DNA from: Porphyrobacter sp.
GTDB lineage: Bacteria; Pseudomonadota; Alphaproteobacteria; Sphingomonadales; Sphingomonadaceae
NCBI GenBank assembly: GCA_016125555.1
Contig: WGLN01000011.1
Coordinates: 62,001 to 126,000 of the forward strand
Direction: 5' to 3'
DNA length: 64,000 bases
A program made the position numbers and the translations under genes. Below the pieces are notes generated by a model that was not told the DNA's origin, made no database searches, and worked only from the letters and a program-made list of their open reading frames with translations. Shown one piece after another: positions 46,749-54,836 of this stretch (within the stretch, counting starts at the first letter, position 1; each line of letters starts with the position of its first letter).

Positions 46749-47768
46749 ATGAGCGGGGGATCACGCAGACGACCGACATCCTTCGATGTGGCGGAGCGGG
46801 CGGGCGTCAGCCAGCCGACGGTCAGCCGCGCCCTGTCGGGCTCGCCCGCGATCGCCGAGGCGACCCGCCGCCGGGTGATCGAGGCGGCCGAGGCGTTGGG
46901 CTACTTCGTCGACGAGCGCGCCGCGCGGCTGCGGCGCGGATCGACCGGCACGCTCGCCGTGGTGGTGATCTGCCGCGAGGGCGACAGCGCCTCCTCCATC
47001 AATCCCTTCGCCTATGCGCTCTTGGGGAGCGTTTGCGTCGCCGCCTCGGAACGCGGCTTCGAGACGCTGGTGAGTTTCCAGGCGCGGGAGGGCGACTTTT
47101 TCGGCCATTACCAGGAACAGGGCCGCGCCGACGGGCTGGTGGTGATCGGCACCACCACCAACCAGGCGGCGTGGGAGTATTTCCGCAGCCTCGAGAGCGA
47201 AGGCCGCAAGGTCGCCTATTGGGGCTCGCCCTTCGAGGAGCTCGAATGGGTGCGCTCGGACAACCGCGCGGCGGGGCGGCTCGCGGTAGAGCACCTGCTG
47301 GCGGCGGGTTACCGGCGCCCCTGCTTCCTCGGCGCGCTGAACACGCCGCAGGTGCAGTTCACCGAACGCTACGAAGGCTATGCCGAAGCGATGCGCGCGG
47401 CGGGGCGCGAACCCTGTCTCGCGCCGACGGTCAACGCCGCCACCCGCGAGGAGGAAGGCCGCCGCGCGGCGCGCCGCCTGATCGAGCGGGGGGAGAACGT
47501 GGACGCCATCTTCGCCGCCTGCGACGCGATGGCGCTGGGCGCGATCGAGGCCTTCGCCGCTGCCGACATCGCGGTGCCCGGTGCGGTCGGAGTGATGGGT
47601 TTCGACGATCTGGTCGCCGGGCGCTTCAGCCGTCCGCCGCTCACCACCATCGCCCCCGACCCGGCCGAGGCCGGCGCGGCGCTGGTCGAGGCGGTGCTGG
47701 GCGAGGGCGGCGAGGCACGCAGGCGCGTGCCGGTGAGCCTGATCGTGCGGGGCAGCACGGCGCGCTAG
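46749..47768 (+). CDS. LacI-family transcriptional regulator
   Basis: 339 residues; AGAGGA precedes the ATG. The DNA-binding headpiece reads TSFDVAERAGVSQPTVSRALSGSPAIAEATRRRVIEAAEALGYFVD. The periplasmic-binding-protein-like ligand domain includes GLVVIGTTTNQ, FAACDAMALGAIEAF and GVMGFDDL. It is placed between the sugar transporter/zwf genes and glk, and probably controls sugar uptake and catabolism in response to a sugar or KDPG-type effector; the effector is not known. Confidence 0.92.
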   Translation: MSGGSRRRPTSFDVAERAGVSQPTVSRALSGSPAIAEATRRRVIEAAEALGYFVDERAARLRRGSTGTLAVVVICREGDSASSINPFAYALLGSVCVAASERGFETLVSFQAREGDFFGHYQEQGRADGLVVIGTTTNQAAWEYFRSLESEGRKVAYWGSPFEELEWVRSDNRAAGRLAVEHLLAAGYRRPCFLGALNTPQVQFTERYEGYAEAMRAAGREPCLAPTVNAATREEEGRRAARRLIERGENVDAIFAACDAMALGAIEAFAAADIAVPGAVGVMGFDDLVAGRFSRPPLTTIAPDPAEAGAALVEAVLGEGGEARRRVPVSLIVRGSTAR

Positions 47769-47790
47769 TTAACCGCGCTACGTTTCTGCC

Positions 47791-47810
47791 CCCCTCCCTC
47801 AAGGGAGGGG
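47791..47810. terminator. Bidirectional terminator-like hairpin between lacI and the PEPC-like gene
   Basis: CCCCTCCCT-CA-AGGGAGGGG is a perfect 9-bp inverted repeat (in practice an 8-bp stem with a TCAA loop) in the 66-base gap between two convergent genes. No long T-run follows on either side, so if it terminates it does so by the stem alone; such GC hairpins are common between convergent genes in high-GC genomes. Confidence 0.55.
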
Positions 47811-47834
47811 AGAAGAGGGTTCAGTCCTCACCAA

Positions 47835-50597
47835 TCAACCATGCGCCCCGAATTCGTTGGCGATGGCGGTGGAGATGCGCAGGCTCAGCTCCTGCGCGCG
47901 CGCGATGGGGGTGATGAAATCGCGCGCGATAGCACCGTAGCCCTCCTCGCCGCCGTCAGGATAATCGGAAGGCTCGTCGAGCGGGAAGTCGCGCGGGCCC
48001 GGCACCCGCACCGGGAAGGCGCGGCGCAGCTGGGCGAGCGCCTCGTCCACCCGCAACGTCAGCACCATCTCGATCACGTCGCGGCGGCTGATATCGTTGG
48101 CGCGGCTGAAGGCGGGGACGGCGACCACCTTTAAAAACATGTGCTGGAGCAGCGCGAGGCGTAGCGCCTGCAGCACGCCAATGCGGCGCCGCACGTGCTC
48201 GCGGTGTTCGTCCTGCGGGTCCGCGGGCAAGAGGTCGGTGAGCTTGTGGAACTTGAGCGCGTCGATCCTCAGCCGCGAGGCGAGCCGGCGGAACACCCCT
48301 GTCCGGTCGTCGCCGACGAGATACTCGGCGAGGCTCCCGCAGCTTTCGGCGAGGTGATCCTCGGTGCCGCGATAGGTGCGGCTTGCCCAATAGGCCGAGT
48401 TGAACAGCTCCCCGAAAGCCGCGACGGTCTTGATGCTGGCGAGCGCATTGGAGGCGCGGGCCAGGCGCATGATCTGCCGCCCGCGCGGGCTTTCGGTGAG
48501 CAGCGCGGCGAGCTCCTCGCGGTTGGCATCGGCGGCGCTGCCGATCCCGGCGATGACGTTCACCGGATAGCCCAATTGCTGGAGGATCGCGTTGTGCGGG
48601 ATCGCGCGGATCTGCCTGAGGCTCATCTCGCGGTCGGCGTTGATGTCGCTCTGGCGGCGCGAAACACGGCTGCCGGTGGGGTTGAGCAGCCCCAGCCCGA
48701 AGGCCGTCACCGCCCGCGCATAGGTGCGGCTGGCGAGGTGATCGCCCTGATGCTCCTTCACCGCCCGGTAGAAATCGAGGCTGAGATCGGTGCGGTGATA
48801 GAAGGGATCGGCGGGCGCGGCGAGGTCGGCCTCGGCGGGTCGCGCCTCGGCGATGCGGGTGAGGGTGGCGAGCGCCAATTCGGGGGTGGCGAAGAACAGG
48901 TAGCCGTCGCCGCCCTGAAAGCTGACCTCGGGTTCGAGCCTTATGCCCGCCCGCGCAAAGCGCCGCCGCGCCCAGGGGGAGAGCGGCCATTCGAGCCGGT
49001 CGCGGAAAGATGCCGGATGCGCCCCGCGGCCCATGCTCTCGCCATGGGTGTTGAACACCAGCGCGGCCACGTCGGCAAGGCCGTTCGCCGCCATCGCCTC
49101 GGCAAGGCGCCCCTGAAGGCGCTCGATCGCGAGGCTCGCGGGAATCTGCCCGACAAAGCGCCCGGCATCGGAAAAGCCGGTCTGCACCGCCACCCGCCCG
49201 CGCGCTCTCGCGTAGTCGCGATAGGCGGGCTCGGCGAGCAGCGCGTCGAGGATGCGCCCGCCGTGCTCGAGCGCGGTCTCGGTCTCGAACAGCGGCGAGA
49301 CATCGACCTTGTCCTCCACCCCGAACAGGCGCGCGAAATAGAGCGCGGCGAGCACCGTTGCGGGCTGTTCGCACTCGGCCACCAGCATCCGGATCGGCGC
49401 ATCGGCATCGATGTGCTTCAGGATCTGCGCCATGGCGATGAACTGGCGGATCGCGGTCGAGCTTTCGGTCGCGAGCGCGGCGAAGTTGGTGCGCAGGGGC
49501 GCTGCGTCCTCGACCATGCGGCGCAGCGTGGCGAGCGCGCCCTTGCTGGCGAGGTCGATGCTCTCGCCCTCGGGCAGGCGGCGGCGGATCGCGTTGTGGA
49601 GCTGCTTGGCGTTCACCCGGAAATGGATCCAGCCCATCCCCAGCCCGTCGGCGCGCATGGCGGCGGCGAGGGTGAGCAGCGCGGTCGCGCGTTCGGGCGC
49701 GGCATCGGCGGCCTCATCCTCGAGTGCGGCGATTATCGGGGTGAGCGACAGCAGGTTGTCGGCGCTGTGGGTGGTCAGGCGGTTGGCCGCCTCGGCCAGC
49801 GCCTCGGCGGAGGAGAGATCCTGCGCGAAATCCGCGGCCCGCGCCTCGGCGAAGGCGGTCGCAGGGCGGAGCGTTTCGAGCAGCTTGTGGCCTGTGTCGA
49901 TCGCTTCGAGCTGCGCGGTGTAGCGCGCCAGCCTTGCGGCCTTTTCCGACAGGCGGAAGGCGATCGAGGTGTGCCAGCCGATATCGGTGCGCCCGTCCAT
50001 GTCGTAGCCGACCCAGCTGGCGAAGCGGAACGGGAGGGGGCGCAGCTTGCGCCAGTCCTCGGGCCAGCGTTCGTGCGCCTCGGTCAACAGCCTTGCGACG
50101 ATCACGTCGCGCGCGTCCTGGGCGCGGGCCATCGCGGCCATCGCCTCGCCGTGTTCGAAGGCGAGCGTGACCGCAGGGCGCTCGGCGGGCGCGGCGCAGG
50201 CGGTCTCGTCGATCTCCCCTGCCGCCGAGGCCGCTGCGGCCACCGCCGCCGCCTGCGCGGGGGCGAGCAGGAAGGTCGGGTGCGCGGTGAACACGGCGTG
50301 GAGCTGCGGGCGTTCCCAGCGCGCCGCGAAGGCGTCGAAATCCTCTCCCGGCTCGGCCAGCGAAGCTGCGCCGGCAGGTGCAGCGAGCAGCCGCCGCAGC
50401 CGCCCGGCGCGCGTCTTCAGCCCCTCGCATTCGAGCGCGGCGACGAGGGCCGCGAGGTCGTCAAGGCTCGTCTCGCCGCTCTCCAGCGCGCGCGAGAGGT
50501 CGAGCGAGAGCTGGAACACCGGATTGAACAGCGGCGTCTCGCGGGTGCGCTGGTGCAGCTCGCCCAATCGCGCATCGAGTGCCGCGATGCTATTCAT
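47835..50597 (-). CDS. Divergent phosphoenolpyruvate-carboxylase-like protein
   Basis: 920 residues, family-typical length. TAHPTF (104-109) keeps the catalytic histidine but lacks the glutamate of TAHPTE. GYDMDGRTDIGW replaces GGDRDGNP, THGESMGRGAHP near residue 520 replaces FHGRGGxxGRGGGP (one glycine-rich-loop arginine gone), and RQSDINADREMSLRQIRAIPHNAILQQ is recognisable. Genuine PEPC fixes bicarbonate on PEP to oxaloacetate; whether this divergent form does is uncertain. It overlaps glk by four bases, so it is co-expressed with glucose phosphorylation. No symbol is given because activity is unproven. Confidence 0.8.
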   Translation of the reverse strand: MNSIAALDARLGELHQRTRETPLFNPVFQLSLDLSRALESGETSLDDLAALVAALECEGLKTRAGRLRRLLAAPAGAASLAEPGEDFDAFAARWERPQLHAVFTAHPTFLLAPAQAAAVAAAASAAGEIDETACAAPAERPAVTLAFEHGEAMAAMARAQDARDVIVARLLTEAHERWPEDWRKLRPLPFRFASWVGYDMDGRTDIGWHTSIAFRLSEKAARLARYTAQLEAIDTGHKLLETLRPATAFAEARAADFAQDLSSAEALAEAANRLTTHSADNLLSLTPIIAALEDEAADAAPERATALLTLAAAMRADGLGMGWIHFRVNAKQLHNAIRRRLPEGESIDLASKGALATLRRMVEDAAPLRTNFAALATESSTAIRQFIAMAQILKHIDADAPIRMLVAECEQPATVLAALYFARLFGVEDKVDVSPLFETETALEHGGRILDALLAEPAYRDYARARGRVAVQTGFSDAGRFVGQIPASLAIERLQGRLAEAMAANGLADVAALVFNTHGESMGRGAHPASFRDRLEWPLSPWARRRFARAGIRLEPEVSFQGGDGYLFFATPELALATLTRIAEARPAEADLAAPADPFYHRTDLSLDFYRAVKEHQGDHLASRTYARAVTAFGLGLLNPTGSRVSRRQSDINADREMSLRQIRAIPHNAILQQLGYPVNVIAGIGSAADANREELAALLTESPRGRQIMRLARASNALASIKTVAAFGELFNSAYWASRTYRGTEDHLAESCGSLAEYLVGDDRTGVFRRLASRLRIDALKFHKLTDLLPADPQDEHREHVRRRIGVLQALRLALLQHMFLKVVAVPAFSRANDISRRDVIEMVLTLRVDEALAQLRRAFPVRVPGPRDFPLDEPSDYPDGGEEGYGAIARDFITPIARAQELSLRISTAIANEFGAHG

Positions 50598-51589
50598 GCC
50601 GTCTCTCCATGCTCGGCGACGAAGGCCGCCGCCGCGCCGAACAGGCCGGGCTGCGGGTGGACGATCAGCTTGACCGGGATGCCCGCCATCAGGCTCTCGA
50701 AGCGGCCCTTGGCCTTGAACCGCTCGGCGAAGCCCGAGGCGAGCAGCGTCTCGCGGATGCGGTAGCCGAGCCCGCCCGCGATCACCACGCCGGCAAAGCC
50801 GCCCTGCGCGAGCGCGATATCGCCTGCGACCGAGCCCAGCGAGAGGCAGAAGCGATCCACCGCCGCCGCGGCGAGGCTGTCCTCGCCGCTGGTGCCGCGG
50901 GTCCAGATGTCGATCGCGTCGGGTTCGGGCACGGTGCGGTGCTCGAGCGCGGCGAGCGCCTGAAAGATGTCGACGATGCCGGGGCCGGCCACCACCCGCT
51001 CGACCGAAACGCGGTTGTGGCGGCGGCGCAATCGGGCGAGGATCGCGTCCTCGATGCTGTCCAGCGGAGCGAAGTCGATATGCCCGCCCTCGGTCGCCTG
51101 CACGCGGTAGGTCTTCCCCGAACGCCACAGATGCGCGACGCCGAGGCCGGTGCCCGGGCCGAGCACGGAGATCGTCCCGTCCTGCCCCAGCGGCTTGTCC
51201 GGGCCGGCGAGGTGCAGGAACTGGTCGTCCCCGGCGCGCGCCACGGCATGGGCGACCGCAGCGAAATCATTGACCAGCGTGTAGTGCTCCACGCCCAGCT
51301 TCTCGCGGATCAGCGCGGGGCGGATGATCCACGGGTTGTTGGTGAAGCGGATCACCGGATTGGGGTTGCCGGGGCTGCCGACCGGCCCGGCAATCGCCAT
51401 GCTGACCGCCGGGGGCAGGGTGCCGCCCTTGCGCGCCCGAAAGGCCTCCCATGCGGTCTGGAAGCTGGCGTGATCGGCGGTGTGGAGCGTTTCCGGCGCG
51501 TCGAGGCTGATCGCGCCATCCTCGCCGATGCTGGCGATGGCGAAGCGCGCATGGGTGCCGCCGATATCGACCACCACCAACTGGCGCAT
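50594..51589 (-). CDS. glk: Glucokinase (Glk, group B)
   Basis: 331 residues. The ATG at 51589 is chosen because GGAGGG lies five bases upstream; a GTG one codon earlier is too close to it. VDIGGTHARFAIA is the ATP phosphate-binding loop, LGPGTGLGVAHL and EGGHIDFAP bind glucose, and VVIAGGLGYRI is the adenosine motif. It phosphorylates imported glucose for zwf and the Entner-Doudoroff route. The ppc-like gene downstream overlaps by four bases. Confidence 0.95.
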   Translation of the reverse strand: MRQLVVVDIGGTHARFAIASIGEDGAISLDAPETLHTADHASFQTAWEAFRARKGGTLPPAVSMAIAGPVGSPGNPNPVIRFTNNPWIIRPALIREKLGVEHYTLVNDFAAVAHAVARAGDDQFLHLAGPDKPLGQDGTISVLGPGTGLGVAHLWRSGKTYRVQATEGGHIDFAPLDSIEDAILARLRRRHNRVSVERVVAGPGIVDIFQALAALEHRTVPEPDAIDIWTRGTSGEDSLAAAAVDRFCLSLGSVAGDIALAQGGFAGVVIAGGLGYRIRETLLASGFAERFKAKGRFESLMAGIPVKLIVHPQPGLFGAAAAFVAEHGETA

Positions 51590-51785
51590 CACGTCCCTCC
51601 CGTCGTCGATTGCATTGGGGAGGGGGTGTAGCAGGCAGCGCGCGGAATTCCACGCGCCGCATATGTATTCAAGTCTTGGTGCGCGCCTGACGCGCCCTTC
51701 CTCGAGCAGAGTCCACCGTCGATCCTGGCCATGATGGGCGGTGTGCCGCTCGGAGCATTTTGGCGTGCGCGGATTCTCTCTTGCG

Positions 51786-51798
51786 AATGATAATCATT
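51786..51798. promoter_or_regulatory. Fur box
   Basis: AATGAT-A-ATCATT is a perfect inverted repeat that agrees closely with the Fur consensus core (GATAATGATAATCATTATC). It lies 55 bases before the lipoprotein ATG, so iron-replete Fur should repress that gene; glk is 196 bases away on the other side. Confidence 0.75.
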
Positions 51799-51853
51799 TC
51801 CTTCAAAGACCGCGGGACTTGCCAAGGCACAGCGACAGATCGGCTCCTTTCCC

Positions 51854-52717
51854 ATGAAAAACACCCTCAAGCTCTGGACTCACCTCGGTATCGGCACGGC
51901 GCTGGCCGGGGGCATGCTCGCCGCCTGCAGTGGCGAGAATGGCGGCGAGGCAGGCGGCGAGGGCGCCGATACCGCCGCGGTGGCGCCGGGCGGAACCGTG
52001 CTCGGCTCGGGCGGCGGCGAGGGCGGCGAGGGCGAAGGCGCCGCGACCGCCGGGGGCGAGGGCGAGGGCGGCGTCGCCGTCAACCGCGCCGACACCGACC
52101 CGGTCGTCTATGGCAGCGCGCTCGCGGTAACCGAGGCGCATGTCATCGCCGCGCACGATGCCTTCGCCGCCGGGCAGACACAGGCCGCGGCCGAGATGTT
52201 CGCCCACCCCGCATCCGAAGTGCTGGTCGCGATGGACCCGGTCTTCACCAAGCTCGGGGTCAAGGATTTCAAGCCCTTGCTCCTTGCCGCGTCCGATGCG
52301 GTGTTCGACGGCAAGAGCGCCGCCGAGGTCGACCGCCGCTACGAGGCGATCATCGCCGCGCTGCGCGCCGCGGAACAGAAGGCGCCGGCCAGCGACGCCT
52401 CCGATGCGGCAGTCGCGACGGGGGTGATCGCCGACCAGATCGAGCGCGCCAGCACGATGTACCGACAGGCCGGCAAGAGCGACGGCTACGAGCCCTATCT
52501 CGACGGCTACGGCTTCTTCAAGTCGGCCCAGACCACCTTCAACCGCAAGGCTGAGGCGATCGAGGCGAGCGAACCGGAGGCCCATGCGCGCATCAAGGAG
52601 GCGCTCGCCCTGCTCGCCAAGGCCTTCCCCGGCGCGACCCGCCCGGACAAGCTGACGGTCGAACAGGGCGCGCTTTCGGCAGCCTCGTCGCGGGTGATGC
52701 TCGCCGCGGGGAGCTGA
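51854..52717 (+). CDS. Iron-regulated lipoprotein with Gly/Glu-rich linker, function unknown
   Basis: 287 residues. The lipobox LAAC places the lipidated cysteine at residue 25. Residues about 26-75 are a low-complexity Gly/Glu/Ala linker. The rest is an alpha-helical domain with AHDAFAAGQTQAAAEMFAHPASEVLVAMDPVFTKLGVKDFKPLLLAA and DQIERASTMYRQAG; I do not recognise the family, and the imelysin G-x-H-x-x-E motif is absent. A Fur box just upstream suggests a role under iron limitation, in the periplasm on the inner or outer membrane. Confidence 0.82.
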   Translation: MKNTLKLWTHLGIGTALAGGMLAACSGENGGEAGGEGADTAAVAPGGTVLGSGGGEGGEGEGAATAGGEGEGGVAVNRADTDPVVYGSALAVTEAHVIAAHDAFAAGQTQAAAEMFAHPASEVLVAMDPVFTKLGVKDFKPLLLAASDAVFDGKSAAEVDRRYEAIIAALRAAEQKAPASDASDAAVATGVIADQIERASTMYRQAGKSDGYEPYLDGYGFFKSAQTTFNRKAEAIEASEPEAHARIKEALALLAKAFPGATRPDKLTVEQGALSAASSRVMLAAGS

Positions 52718-52978
52718 TCCGCCGGGGGCGTCGCGGCGGGGCGCGGCGCGCTTGTGCAAATGCGACAAAGTGGCGCCTCACCCCCTTTCGGGTGTGCTGC
52801 GCGCTTGTTTTTGCCGCCTGCCGCTGTAGGGTCGCGCACCGAGACTGAGGGGTCGTTCGGAAGAAGGCGGAAGACAGCGGCGAGTATTCGCCGGACCTGC
52901 CGTTTTCGCCGGAATTGCAGGGTGCCGTGGGGGACTTGGAGCGGTCTCGCCCCGGCCAGAACCGTGTTGGGGGGGAAA

Positions 52979-54835
52979 TTGCCGGTCGATCAACGAGAGC
53001 CGCAAGGTGGTGCACGCGCGGATTTGTCCGTCGCCCGGTTGCCCCGCGTCCCGCGCCACGCGCCGATCCGCTGGAGCGCGCTGCTGCTCGCGGGTCTCGC
53101 CATGCCGCTCGCCCCCGCCGCCGCGCAGGTGCAGCCGCAGGTCACCCCGCCCAATCGCACCGATCTCATCCCGCCCGAGCTGCGCCGCGAAGAGAGGCGC
53201 CCGACGCTGACCATCGACGGCGACATGGAGCGCCCGCCCTGCGCGCTGGACCGGCCCGAATTCGCCGACATCCGCTTCACCATCAAGGGTGCGCAGTTCG
53301 ATGGGCTCGAGCGCGTGCCGGGCCTCTCGCTCGATGCCGCGGTAGCAGATTACCGCGGGCGCGAGGTGCCCGTATCGGTGCTGTGCGACATCCGCGCAGA
53401 GGCCAACGCGATCCTGCGCCGCCAGGGCTATCTCGCCACGGTCGAGATTCCCGAGCAGAGCCTCGCCGACGGGGTGCCGGACTTCCGGGTGCTGTTCGCG
53501 CGGCTCGCCTCGGTGCGGGTGCGCGGCGATGCCGGCCCGTCGGAAAAGCTGGTGGCGGGCTATCTCGAGAAGCTCACCCGCGCCGATGTCTTCAACACCA
53601 ACGAGGCGGAGCGTTACCTGCTGCTCGCCGACGACTTGCCCGGGCTCGACGTGCGCCTGTCGCTGCGCCCGGCGGCGGGCGGCGCGCCCGGCGATCTGGT
53701 CGGCGAGGTCGCGGTGCTGCGCCAGCGCGGGGCAGTGGATGCGACGGTCCAGAATCTCGGTTCGCGCGCCATCGGGCGCTACGGCGGGCTGCTGCGCGGC
53801 GAGGTCTACGATCTCACCGGCCTCGGCGATCGCACCGCGCTGGCGGTGTTCAGCACGCTCGACTTCTCCGAACAGCAGACCGTGCAGCTGGCGCATGATT
53901 TCCGGGTCGGCAGCGAGGGCCTGCGCTTCGGCGGCCAGCTGACGTGGAGCACCGTCAACCCTTCCGTCGGGCTCGCCGGGTTCGACGTCCAGTCCGAAAC
54001 CTGGTTCGCGAGCCTTTCGGCCAGCTACCCCCTGCAACGCAGCCGGCGGCACAGCCTGTTCGCCGAAGCCGGCTTCGACTATGTCGACCAGAACGTCGAT
54101 GTGAACGGCGCGGGCCTTACCCGCGACCGGGTACGGATGGCCTTTGCGCGATTGGCGGGAGACCTTGTCGATCGCGATTCGCTGCTGCGCGCCGGGGGCT
54201 ACACGCCCTACGAGCCGAAGTTCCGGCTGCGCTACGCCGCCGAGGTGCGACAGGGGCTCGACATCTTCTCGGCAAGCCCGGATTGCCGGCCCAATCTGCT
54301 CGGCTGCCTGCTCGGCAGCGTCCCGCCGAGCCGCATCGAGGCCGATCCCACGCCGCTGCTCGCGCGGGTGACGACCGGGGTCGAGTATCGTCCCCAGCCC
54401 AAGCTGACCTTCGCGCTCGACACCCAGGCGCAGCTCACCGGCAGTCCGCTCCCGGCCTTCGAGGAACTGGCCGCGGGCAGCTTCTCGATCGGACGCGGTT
54501 ACGATCCGGGTGCGGTGCTCGGCGACAGCGGCGTGCTCTCCGCGCTCGAGCTGCGCTACGGCTCGCGCGTTCCCGAGACACTCGGCGGGTTCGCGCTTCA
54601 GCCCTTTGCGTTCAGCGATTTCGCGATCGTCTGGAACCGCGATCCGAGCCGCCGTCCGGGCAATCCCGACAAGCTGTGGTCGGCGGGCGGGGGCCTGCGG
54701 GTCGCCTGGGGTTCGGGCCTGCAAGGCGACTTCGCGGTCGCCGTGCCGCTCGAACGTCCCGACCTCGCCGCCAGCAAGGGCGATGTGCGCTTCCTGTTCT
54801 CGCTGACCGCCCGCCTGTTCCCGTGGAGATATTGA
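52979..54835 (+). CDS. TpsB-type outer-membrane transporter (ShlB/FhaC/HecB family)
   Basis: 618 residues if it starts at TTG 52979, which follows GGGGGG; a later TTG at 53038 is possible, but both give a signal peptide around WSALLLAGLAMPLAPAAAQ. A proline-rich N-terminal stretch is followed by a POTRA domain (LCDIRAEANAILRRQGYLATVEIP) and a second one (LASVRVRG..SEKLVAGYLEKL). A 16-strand-type barrel comes next, with FSIGRGYDPGAVLGDSG as the conserved loop-L6 motif and a terminal aromatic (FPWRY). It exports the adjacent exoprotein across the outer membrane in two-partner (type Vb) secretion. Confidence 0.9.
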   Translation: MPVDQREPQGGARADLSVARLPRVPRHAPIRWSALLLAGLAMPLAPAAAQVQPQVTPPNRTDLIPPELRREERRPTLTIDGDMERPPCALDRPEFADIRFTIKGAQFDGLERVPGLSLDAAVADYRGREVPVSVLCDIRAEANAILRRQGYLATVEIPEQSLADGVPDFRVLFARLASVRVRGDAGPSEKLVAGYLEKLTRADVFNTNEAERYLLLADDLPGLDVRLSLRPAAGGAPGDLVGEVAVLRQRGAVDATVQNLGSRAIGRYGGLLRGEVYDLTGLGDRTALAVFSTLDFSEQQTVQLAHDFRVGSEGLRFGGQLTWSTVNPSVGLAGFDVQSETWFASLSASYPLQRSRRHSLFAEAGFDYVDQNVDVNGAGLTRDRVRMAFARLAGDLVDRDSLLRAGGYTPYEPKFRLRYAAEVRQGLDIFSASPDCRPNLLGCLLGSVPPSRIEADPTPLLARVTTGVEYRPQPKLTFALDTQAQLTGSPLPAFEELAAGSFSIGRGYDPGAVLGDSGVLSALELRYGSRVPETLGGFALQPFAFSDFAIVWNRDPSRRPGNPDKLWSAGGGLRVAWGSGLQGDFAVAVPLERPDLAASKGDVRFLFSLTARLFPWRY

Positions 54836-54836
54836 G

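Noticed and set aside
48195..50765. An 856-codon open frame on the plus strand across the PEPC-like gene
   Set aside because: It is antisense to conserved PEPC blocks and shows only Arg/Gly/Glu-rich composition; a shadow of high GC3.
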